Source: GCA-2687025 sp964473525 (GTDB lineage: Bacteria > Poribacteria > WGA-4E > GCA-2687025). From it: a stretch of DNA of 64,000 nt. The notes below the pieces were generated by a model. It was not told where the DNA came from and made no database searches. It saw only the letters and a program-made list of their open reading frames with translations. Numbering within the stretch: position 1 is the stretch's first letter; the number at the start of each line of letters is the position of its first letter. The stretch spans positions 295,401 to 359,400 of the forward strand of contig CAYYPK010000001.1 of the NCBI GenBank assembly GCA_964473525.1. Direction: 5' to 3'. Of this stretch, positions 36,678-42,824 are shown piece by piece. Both the position numbers and the translations under genes were made by a program.

Positions 36678-37505
36678 ATGCGAGCATGGTCGATATCGAA
36701 GTGCGCCGCTCTGGCAGTGACCGCCGCCGCGTTTCTCGCGGCCGCAGGGGCGTCCGCGGACGTGGGCCCGATCGAGTACGTGACCGACGGTCTGGTCGGA
36801 TACTGGTCGCTAGACGCGGGTACCGTCGCAGGCGACACCGTCGAGGACATCTGGGGTGACAACGACGGCGTCGTATCGGGCGCGGTCGACCTAGGCGAGG
36901 GCTACGATGGTGGCGCGAACGGCGCGCTGAACTTCGACGGACTCACCGAGGTGATGATCGACGGCACGGACGCGCTCAACCTGAACGGGCTTGACGGCTT
37001 CACGGCCATGGCGTGGGTCAACGCCGCCAACGACAGTCCAGTCGACGGTGTCGTCGCGGGTTGCTGCGGCAGCGTCGTCGCTCAGCGCGACGCCAACGCT
37101 TGGGCGCTCCGGTACGACGGCCGCAACGCGGGCGCCGAGATGGAGTTCATCGTCAACACCGGCTCGTGGAACGGCGACGGTGGGTTCGGCGCGCCGCAGT
37201 TCGCCCCTGGTGAATGGAACCACCTCGCGGGCGTGTTGCGGGACGGCGACATGGCTCTGTACCTTAACGGTGAGCTGCTCATGGAACTGCCCGACGCAGG
37301 GGCGGTCTCCAGCGACGGGCCGGAACTCGAGATCGGCCGCGCGGGCGATGGCGGATTCATCGGCGGCATTGATGAGGTCGCGGTGTACAACCGCGGTCTG
37401 TCCGCGGACGAAGTCGCCCGGAACTACGGTCTGGGCGGACTCGTTGCGGTTGAGCCAGCGGGCAAGCTGGCGACTCGCTGGGCGTCCCTGAAGGCCGATC
37501 GCTAG
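36678..37505 (+). CDS. secreted LamG-domain protein with tag (copy 1)
   Basis: A 275-residue secreted protein. The signal peptide runs to about GASA (MRAWSISKCAALAVTAAAFL). One laminin-G-like domain: GLVGYWSLDAGTV, GALNFDGLTEVMIDG, LNGLDGFTAMAWVNAA, then the unusual stretch VVAGCCGSVVAQRDANAWAL and the closing FAPGEWNHLAGVLRDGDMALYLNGE and FIGGIDEVAVYNRGLSADE. It ends VAVEPAGKLATRWASLKADR, the shared tag. GGAGAAGGGATC lies before the ATG. The next gene is a close paralog. Confidence 0.85.
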   Translation: MRAWSISKCAALAVTAAAFLAAAGASADVGPIEYVTDGLVGYWSLDAGTVAGDTVEDIWGDNDGVVSGAVDLGEGYDGGANGALNFDGLTEVMIDGTDALNLNGLDGFTAMAWVNAANDSPVDGVVAGCCGSVVAQRDANAWALRYDGRNAGAEMEFIVNTGSWNGDGGFGAPQFAPGEWNHLAGVLRDGDMALYLNGELLMELPDAGAVSSDGPELEIGRAGDGGFIGGIDEVAVYNRGLSADEVARNYGLGGLVAVEPAGKLATRWASLKADR

Positions 37506-37518
37506 ACACACATCGGCC

Positions 37519-37553
37519 AGCGGCTGCGCCGGCGGGGAAGCCACGCAGCCGCT
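37519..37553 (+). terminator. perfect 10-bp hairpin after LamG copy 1
   Basis: AGCGGCTGCG (37519-37528) pairs perfectly with CGCAGCCGCT (37544-37553) around a 15-base loop, 14 bases after the stop. A short TTG follows. Confidence 0.55.
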
Positions 37554-37622
37554 TGACCGATCCCGTTCGCGGGAGCAACCTCATACCAACCAACGTAAGC
37601 AAGTTCTAACGGGAGAGGCAAC

Positions 37623-38414
37623 ATGAGCGCATTCGTGAAACGGTGTGCGAAAACCTGCGCGCTAACGGTCGCGAGCCTGTTGTGCGCGGGGATAGTCTCC
37701 GCGGAGATGACCACGGACGGACTCATTGCGTACTGGCCGATGGAAGACGACATCGACGTCGAAGACCTCTTCGGCGGCAACCACGGCGTTCCCGGCGGCG
37801 ACGGTGATATCGACGTGGTCAAGGGCTTCCTTGGCAACGGCCTGGAGTTCGATGGCACGGCCGAAGTCCACGTAGAAGGCACGGACGCGTTGAACCTTGC
37901 TGGCGCCGAGAGTTTCTCGGTGTCCGTGTGGGCCAACGCTGGAACCGACGATCCTGTCATCGGCGTCGTCGCGGGCTGCTGTGGCAGCATGGTGGCTCAG
38001 CGAGATGTGAACGGCTGGGCGCTGCGATACGACGGCCGCAACGCCGGGCTCGAGATGGAATTCATCGTCCACGACGGCGGATGGCAAGGCGACGGTGGCT
38101 TCGGCGCTCCGCGGCCCGCGCCGGGCGAGTGGCACCACTACGTCGGCGTGCTGGACGCTGGGACGACGAGGTTCTACTTCGACGGCGAATTCCAGATGGA
38201 AGGCGCCGCTGGCGCAGTCGCTAGCACTGGGTCCGAGACGGATATTGGGCACGCTGGCGACGGCGGATTCGTCGGCATCATCGACGAGGCGGCAATCTAC
38301 AGCATCGCCCTGACGGACGACCAGGTGCGGGCCAACTTCGAAACCCCCGGCCTCTCCGTCGATCCCGTGGGCAAGCTGGCTACGGAGTGGGCGTCCCTCA
38401 AGGGTCTGCGGTAA
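37623..38414 (+). CDS. secreted LamG-domain protein with tag (copy 2)
   Basis: A 263-residue paralog of the preceding gene. The signal peptide is MSAFVKRCAKTCALTVASLL, cleaved near VSA. The LamG core is nearly the same, including VVAGCCGSMVAQRDVNGWAL and RPAPGEWHHYVGVLDAGTTRFYFDGE, FVGIIDEAAIYSIALTDDQ. It ends LSVDPVGKLATEWASLKGLR, the shared tag. GGGAGAGGCAAC precedes the ATG. The pair is a tandem duplication like the two NPCBM genes at 21.9-23.5 kb. Confidence 0.85.
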   Translation: MSAFVKRCAKTCALTVASLLCAGIVSAEMTTDGLIAYWPMEDDIDVEDLFGGNHGVPGGDGDIDVVKGFLGNGLEFDGTAEVHVEGTDALNLAGAESFSVSVWANAGTDDPVIGVVAGCCGSMVAQRDVNGWALRYDGRNAGLEMEFIVHDGGWQGDGGFGAPRPAPGEWHHYVGVLDAGTTRFYFDGEFQMEGAAGAVASTGSETDIGHAGDGGFVGIIDEAAIYSIALTDDQVRANFETPGLSVDPVGKLATEWASLKGLR

Positions 38415-38441
38415 CGGGCGAGCATCGTCACGCTGTGCAGG

Positions 38442-38480
38442 AAGCCCGGCGTCCGTGGGTGCATCCCGGATACCGGGCTT
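38442..38480 (+). terminator. hairpin after LamG copy 2
   Basis: AAGCCCGG (38442-38449) pairs with CCGGGCTT (38473-38480), followed by TCT. The loop is long (23 bases). Confidence 0.45.
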
Positions 38481-38565
38481 TCTCGCGTCTCCGCCCGGCG
38501 CCGCCACACCCAGATCGGCACGCGCGCTGCACGCTCACACGCCTGAAAGTAAAGGAGACCGCTGT

Positions 38566-39351
38566 ATGAACGTCTCGGTGCTATCGTACTCGTTCCGAGG
38601 GCTGCTCGGGTCCGGCGAGATGGACGTGTTTGGCTACCTGGAGACGTGCCGGCACCGCTACGGGCTGTCGCTGGCCGACATCTGGAACGGCTTCCTGGAG
38701 AGCGTGGAGACGGACTACCTGCGCAAGATCCGCAACGCCCTCGACGAGCGGGAGTTGGCTCTCGCGGACCTGTGCGTCGACCAGGCGCACATCTGGGACG
38801 ACGACGAAGCCGCCCGCGCCAGGAACTACGAGAACGCGCTCGCCCATCTGAAGGCTGCCAACATCCTGGGCGCCCGCTTTGTCCGTATCGACGCTGGCAG
38901 TCGCGACGACGCGTGGACAGAGGAGCAGTTCGATCACATCGTCGCGCGCTACAAGGAGTACGCCGCGTTCGCGCACGACCACGGCTTCAAGGCTGGCATC
39001 GAGAACCACTGGGGACCAGAGAGAAGCTGGGACAACCTGAAGCGCGTGCACGACGCGGTAGACCACCCAGGTTTCGGCGTGTCCTGCCACTTCGGCGGCT
39101 GGTCGGGTAGCGACGAGGAAGTCGCCCAGGCGGATCGTGACGTAGCCGCCATCGTGTCGCACACGCATATCGCCTGGAACGTGTGCCAGGGAGACGTTGC
39201 CGCAACGCTGAAGCCTCTGTGGGACGCGGGATACGAGGGCGCGTACAGCGTGGAACACCACAGCGGCACGGACGAATACACCGAGGTCGCCATCCAGATA
39301 GCACAGGTGCGCGACGCGTTGGACAAGCTGCGCAGGCAGGACGACGCGTAG
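38566..39351 (+). CDS. sugar phosphate isomerase/epimerase (TIM barrel)
   Basis: A 261-residue xylose-isomerase-like protein with the usual first strand (NVSVLSYSFRG), LADLCVDQAH, FVRIDAGSR, the metal Glu in AGIENHWGPE, His and Asp ligands in FGVSCHFGGW and SHTHIAWNV, and Glu in YSVEHHSG. Substrate unknown. ATG 38566 is taken because AAAGGAGACCGC is a strong ribosome binding site; the frame is open to 38455. It follows the two LamG genes and converges with the FliG-like gene. Confidence 0.85.
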   Translation: MNVSVLSYSFRGLLGSGEMDVFGYLETCRHRYGLSLADIWNGFLESVETDYLRKIRNALDERELALADLCVDQAHIWDDDEAARARNYENALAHLKAANILGARFVRIDAGSRDDAWTEEQFDHIVARYKEYAAFAHDHGFKAGIENHWGPERSWDNLKRVHDAVDHPGFGVSCHFGGWSGSDEEVAQADRDVAAIVSHTHIAWNVCQGDVAATLKPLWDAGYEGAYSVEHHSGTDEYTEVAIQIAQVRDALDKLRRQDDA

Positions 39352-39374
39352 AAGCGGCGAGCGGCACGAGCCGG

Positions 39375-39896
39375 CTAGACGAACGGGTCGTCGGGGTCAG
39401 ACGGGTAGAGCGTTATCTCGCGCTCTCGCGCCAGGTCCTTGGCGATCTCGACGATCTGCTGCTGGGCGGCCTCGACGTGTGAGAGCCGGCGTCTGCCCAT
39501 CGTCTCCAGCTTGTAGTTGATCTGGTCGCGCGCGATGCTGCCCAGGCTCAGCAGCATGCGTATCTTCAGCCGCGGCGTGCAACTCCGGAGGGCCAACGCG
39601 AATAGCTCGCGATCGGTCTCAAACACCCGTTGCGTGAGACGCCCCATGTCGCGCTCGTCGAGTTGCACGAGGTCGCCGAACATATAGACCTCGTGGTTCA
39701 GCTGCGCGCCGAGTTCGGCGTCCGTTTCCGCCACCGCCTCCAGGAGGTGCTGGCGCGCGTCCTCCGACATCTTACGCAGGAGACCCACGGTGGCCTTGCG
39801 CCCGTCGAACGGGCGCTCCGTAGGCGACACCGGGTTCAGACCCAGATCCTTCTGTTTGGCAAGCTCGCGACGGTAGCGCTCGCGCGGGTCACGCAT
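39375..39896 (-). CDS. stand-alone FliG C-terminal-domain-like protein
   Basis: A 173-residue protein whose residues about 48-170 match the flagellar switch protein FliG C-terminal domain: YMFGDLVQLDERDMGRLTQR corresponds to the FliG FLFENLVDVDDRSIQRLL segment, ALALRSCTPRLKIRMLLSLG to the charged torque helix, and RRRLSHVEAAQQQIVEIAKD to GPVRLSQVENEQKAI. It even ends DDPFV, like FliG ends. The N-terminal and middle FliG domains are missing, and no other flagellar gene is in the window. The first 47 residues are basic and probably helical. It may bind another complex in place of a motor. ATG 39896 follows GAGGTGGGTGAAC. Confidence 0.7.
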   Translation of the reverse strand: MRDPRERYRRELAKQKDLGLNPVSPTERPFDGRKATVGLLRKMSEDARQHLLEAVAETDAELGAQLNHEVYMFGDLVQLDERDMGRLTQRVFETDRELFALALRSCTPRLKIRMLLSLGSIARDQINYKLETMGRRRLSHVEAAQQQIVEIAKDLAREREITLYPSDPDDPFV

Positions 39897-40039
39897 GTTC
39901 ACCCACCTCATGGGCCGCGCTGGGCGCGCGACGGTGTCTATAGATAACACCGTCGTAGCGTGCCGACAATCAGCCGCGTCGGCCGCCGAGGTAGACGTCG
40001 CGTTCGGTCGCCTCCCTTCGCGACGAAGTTGCCGGGCCG

Positions 40040-40468
40040 TTACCGCCGACGGAGCGGCGCGAGGTAGTTCCACAGCGTTCCCACCACTCCCACGACGAAG
40101 ACCAACGGGCCGACGATCACACCAAGGACGAAGGAGACGGGCTCCCCCTCGGGCATGCCGATCCGCTCCCAGAAGTCGCGACCGAACGCCGCCATGGCGA
40201 GAGCGTACCCACCGTTGTGAACCGCCAGTCCGACCGGAAATGCGAGCGCGCCAGCGGCCGTCATCAGGAGGAGCCGCCGGCGCGCTCCCCGCGTGTCGCC
40301 GCGCAGCGTGAGCGCCAGAAGCGCGGCCGACAGGCACAGTAGCAGACCTGACAAAGTTACCAGGATCCACGGGCCGTGGTTGCGGATGAGGATCAGCTCC
40401 ACGACTACGGCGGCCGCCACTACGACGAGACTCGCGAACACGCGCGTGTTGGCGCGTGATGAGTTCAT
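40040..40468 (-). CDS. small polytopic membrane protein at the end of the acyl-carrier/radical-SAM operon
   Basis: A 142-residue protein with four hydrophobic helices (VFASLVVVAAAVVVELILI; PWILVTLSGLLLCLSAALLA; LLLMTAAGALAFPVGLAVHN; VLGVIVGPLVFVVGVVGTLW). It ends in basic LRRR. No family recognised. The helical GGYALAMAAFGRDFWE loop lies between helices 3 and 4. Its ATG overlaps the stop of the B12/radical SAM gene (ATGA), so it is translated together with it and probably belongs to the same pathway. Confidence 0.7.
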   Translation of the reverse strand: MNSSRANTRVFASLVVVAAAVVVELILIRNHGPWILVTLSGLLLCLSAALLALTLRGDTRGARRRLLLMTAAGALAFPVGLAVHNGGYALAMAAFGRDFWERIGMPEGEPVSFVLGVIVGPLVFVVGVVGTLWNYLAPLRRR

Positions 40469-41832
40469 GCGGCGCCCCCGCCGGAGCCCACGGCGGTCGC
40501 CGCGCTCTCGTCCGGCGTGTCGCTCTGGCTGGCCCGCGCCAGAGTCTTCCGTATGTCCATGTACCGCCTCTGCCGCCGTCGGTACGCCGCGTCGTTGTAC
40601 AGCTCGCCGAACAGGAAGCGCAGCCCCTCCTCCAACTGCTCGACGGTCATCTGCTTGGGTCGGTAGTTCACGTCGAACAACGTGCACCTGTCCCAGTACC
40701 GCTCCGCCAACAGTCTGCCCTCGCCTTCGAGGCGTCTATAGAGCGGCGTGTTGGGGAACGGTGTCAGCGCCGTCACCTGGCACTCGATCAGACCGGAGTC
40801 GAAGACGAAGTCGCGTATGCGCTCGAAGCTGTCGGGCGTGTCGCCGTCAAGACCGACGATGAAGCATCCGTTGACCGTGACGCCGCGTGACTGTATGCGG
40901 TCGATGGCGCGGCGGTACCCGTCGAGCCGCTTCAGCTTCCAGTTGCGCGTGTCGAGCCCGTCCAGGCTATCCGGGAACACACTCTCGAGTCCTACCAGAA
41001 CCTGTTGGCAGCCGCTCTCCGCAAGCAGGTCGAGTAACTCGTCGTCGTCGGCTACGGAGACGTCCGTCTCGGTGAACCACCGCACGTCACGGGCGCACAT
41101 CTCGCGGAGGAACTCCTTGGACCACGCCTTGCTGACGAACGTGTTGTCGTCGGCGAACTCGATGAACGGACGGGGCCACAGCTCGCGAATGGCGTCCACG
41201 TCCCGCATCACGCACTCGACCGGGCGGATGCGGTACTTCCCATAGATGCGGGAGGCCGCGCAGAATTCGCACGCCCACGGACAGCCCCGGCTCGTCTGGA
41301 CGGTGAGACGGTTGTACCGGTCGGTGTCCAGCAGGTCGTACCGCGGTGTGGGCGTCTCCGCGATGTCGTACGCGTCGGTGTCGGGACCGTAGAACGGCTG
41401 TAGGCTGTCGACGGCGGCGTCCGCCAGTATCCGGCGCCAGTGTGGTTCACCCTCACCGACACATACGGCGTCGGCGTGGCTCTTCGCTTCCCGCGGCATC
41501 AGGGCCGCGTGTAGGCCGCCGATTACAACCGGCACTCCCTCGCTCCGGTAGCGATCGGCCAGCGCGTAGCACTCGTCCGCCATCGCCGTGAACGTGCTCA
41601 GGGCGACAAGGTCGTACGACGTGTCGAGGTCGTGGTCGTCTATGTCGTCCACCTCGACGTAGCTGAAGTCGACGTCTGGCGGGGTCAACGCCGCGAGCGT
41701 GACACCCGCCAGGCTTGGCAGTGACGCGATGACCTTGCCACGCTCGACGAAGCCCGGGAGCGTTACGCCGAGCTCCACCAGATCCTTTGAGTAGATGCGG
41801 ACGCCGCTCATGGATACGAACGCAACGCGCAT
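40465..41832 (-). CDS. B12-binding-type radical SAM enzyme
   Basis: A 455-residue protein with an N-terminal Rossmann-like cobalamin-binding-type domain (about residues 1-150: MRVAFVSMSGVRIY, LVALSTFTAM, VVIGGLHAALMPREA, VCVGEGEP). The SAM-cluster site SRGCPWACEFC (CxxxCxxC) follows, with IEFADDNTFV, FTETDVSVA and NGCFIVGLDGDTPDSFE as barrel strands. The DxHxxG cobalamin motif is not clearly visible, as in class B methylases that bind the cofactor base-off. The family includes enzymes that methylate or rearrange lipids and natural products. It shares one base with the upstream acyl carrier protein stop (TAATG), which hints at an acyl-bound substrate. Start and frame are clear. Confidence 0.85.
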   Translation of the reverse strand: MRVAFVSMSGVRIYSKDLVELGVTLPGFVERGKVIASLPSLAGVTLAALTPPDVDFSYVEVDDIDDHDLDTSYDLVALSTFTAMADECYALADRYRSEGVPVVIGGLHAALMPREAKSHADAVCVGEGEPHWRRILADAAVDSLQPFYGPDTDAYDIAETPTPRYDLLDTDRYNRLTVQTSRGCPWACEFCAASRIYGKYRIRPVECVMRDVDAIRELWPRPFIEFADDNTFVSKAWSKEFLREMCARDVRWFTETDVSVADDDELLDLLAESGCQQVLVGLESVFPDSLDGLDTRNWKLKRLDGYRRAIDRIQSRGVTVNGCFIVGLDGDTPDSFERIRDFVFDSGLIECQVTALTPFPNTPLYRRLEGEGRLLAERYWDRCTLFDVNYRPKQMTVEQLEEGLRFLFGELYNDAAYRRRQRRYMDIRKTLARASQSDTPDESAATAVGSGGGAA

Positions 41833-42119
41833 TATCCGCCTCCCATCGCTGCCTCAAGGCTCCCCTGCGGGGCGAGTTGTGGCGGCTCGCCCTGCGCCAA
41901 CGCGGCGCTGAAGACGTCCACAAGCTGATCCACGGACTCGACGTCCTGGATGTCGTCGTCGCCTAACACGACGTCGAAGTGGCCCTCCAGCTCCGCCAGG
42001 ACACACAGCCGGGAGAACGAGTCGAGGCCCAGATCCTCGCTTGTGTCGGCGTCGCCCGGCTCGTCAACGAAGTCCGCCAGCACGTTCAGCACCTCTAGTC
42101 TGATGTCGTCACGCTGCAT
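41832..42119 (-). CDS. acyl carrier protein
   Basis: A 95-residue carrier protein. The phosphopantetheine Ser is S34 in LGLDSFSRL; canonical carriers read LGxDSLxxVE. DIRLEVLNVLADFV is helix 1, LCVLAELEGHFDVVLGDDDI helix 2 and SVDQLVDVFSAAL the last helix. A short Gly-rich tail follows. The same frame is open to 42626, but the upstream part is antisense-like, so ATG 42119 is the start. It lies between a membrane protein and the B12/radical SAM enzyme, with one-base overlap to the latter, so its acyl cargo is a candidate substrate. Confidence 0.85.
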   Translation of the reverse strand: MQRDDIRLEVLNVLADFVDEPGDADTSEDLGLDSFSRLCVLAELEGHFDVVLGDDDIQDVESVDQLVDVFSAALAQGEPPQLAPQGSLEAAMGGG

Positions 42120-42130
42120 GCGGTTGCCCC

Positions 42131-42556
42131 CTATCGAGTAGCGTAGCCGTAAGCGATGATGAGATTCGCCACCAGCACGGCCGTAGCGGGAACGCCCAGA
42201 AGCACCTTCGCAGGGCGGTAGAACACGGCTGCCAGACACAACAGCGGGATGCCGATCGCCCCGAAGATCATCGAGCCAGAGGCGACGCGCTTCCACTCGA
42301 GCGACACGAGAGCCGCGTCGATGTGCTGACCGAAGACGATGTTCAGCAGAGGCAGCATGATGAACGCGACGTGCGCAAGCCTGAGCAGCCGGCGAGGCAC
42401 GGACTCGTAGCCCCCGAGCCAGTCTGGCCCGCGGTCGAGCGTGTTCATGCCGAACTGCTCGACGCGCGTTCCCATCACCATCCCCATGATGAAGCCGAAG
42501 CACATCCAGCTCCACCCGAACGCGATGTTGATGTGTCCGACGGCGCCGACATCCAT
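42131..42556 (-). CDS. four-helix membrane protein, first gene of the sigma-54-controlled operon
   Basis: A 141-residue protein with four hydrophobic helices. MDVGAVGHINIAFGWSWMCF begins with a His close to the first helix, and LRLAHVAFIMLPLLNIVFG has another; intramembrane His pairs of this kind can bind heme or metal, but this is speculation. Then GSMIFGAIGIPLLCLAAVFY and VLLGVPATAVLVANLIIAY. No family recognised. The ribosome binding site AGGAGGCGAGAGC is strong. It is followed 11 bases later by the acyl carrier gene. A -24/-12 promoter lies about 50 bases upstream. Confidence 0.75.
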   Translation of the reverse strand: MDVGAVGHINIAFGWSWMCFGFIMGMVMGTRVEQFGMNTLDRGPDWLGGYESVPRRLLRLAHVAFIMLPLLNIVFGQHIDAALVSLEWKRVASGSMIFGAIGIPLLCLAAVFYRPAKVLLGVPATAVLVANLIIAYGYATR

Positions 42557-42607
42557 TGCTCTCGCCTCCTGCGTGCGAATCCGCGTGCGCGGCTCCGTCT
42601 TCCACAA

Positions 42608-42623
42608 GGCAAAGGGCGTGCCA
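42608..42623 (-). promoter_or_regulatory. sigma-54 (-24/-12) promoter of the acyl-carrier/radical-SAM operon
   Basis: On the minus strand the sequence is TGGCACGCCCTTTGCC: TGGCACG, four bases, then TTGC, the sigma-54 consensus, with GG at -24 and GC at -12 at the right spacing. It would start transcription near 42598, about 40 bases before the ATG at 42556. I looked at other TGGCAC occurrences in the window and saw no matching TTGC partner. Confidence 0.8.
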
Positions 42624-42700
42624 CATGTCGCGACCGTGTGGCGAGGGAGGCAGTCACTGGGATTCCGGTAGGGGCCGCGTGTCAGAGGCCGCCTGGTAGA

Positions 42701-42715
42701 GGGTGGTATACACCC
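42701..42715 (+). promoter_or_regulatory. palindromic enhancer-like site 1
   Basis: GGGTGGTATACACCC, a dyad (GGGTG-N5-CACCC), lies about 78 bases upstream of the -24 element. Its near-copy at 42802-42816 is on the opposite strand. This is the position expected for an upstream activator site of a sigma-54 activator. Confidence 0.6.
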
Positions 42716-42801
42716 ACTTCGAGACGGCTACACACGCTCTGGGCCGCTTAAGCGCCGATATAGGGAGGCTTTCTGCGCAGTAGTGCCCTACACCTCATAG
42801 T

Positions 42802-42816
42802 GGGTGTATACGACCC
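42802..42816 (-). promoter_or_regulatory. palindromic enhancer-like site 2
   Basis: Read on the minus strand it is GGGTCGTATACACCC, identical to site 1 at 14 of 15 bases. The centres are 101 bases apart. It lies just after the stop of the activator gene. Confidence 0.6.
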
Positions 42817-42824
42817 ACATGCGA

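Noticed and set aside
7360..38414. GK-W-LK tag as PEP-CTERM, LPXTG or type-IX C-terminal domain
   Set aside because: No hydrophobic helix with basic tail, no LPXTG-like motif, and it is far shorter than the beta-sandwich of type-IX signals.
42120..42626. N-terminal extension of the acyl carrier frame to 264 codons
   Set aside because: The extension overlaps the membrane protein gene in another frame; carrier homology and the membrane gene's strong ribosome binding site fix the start at 42119.
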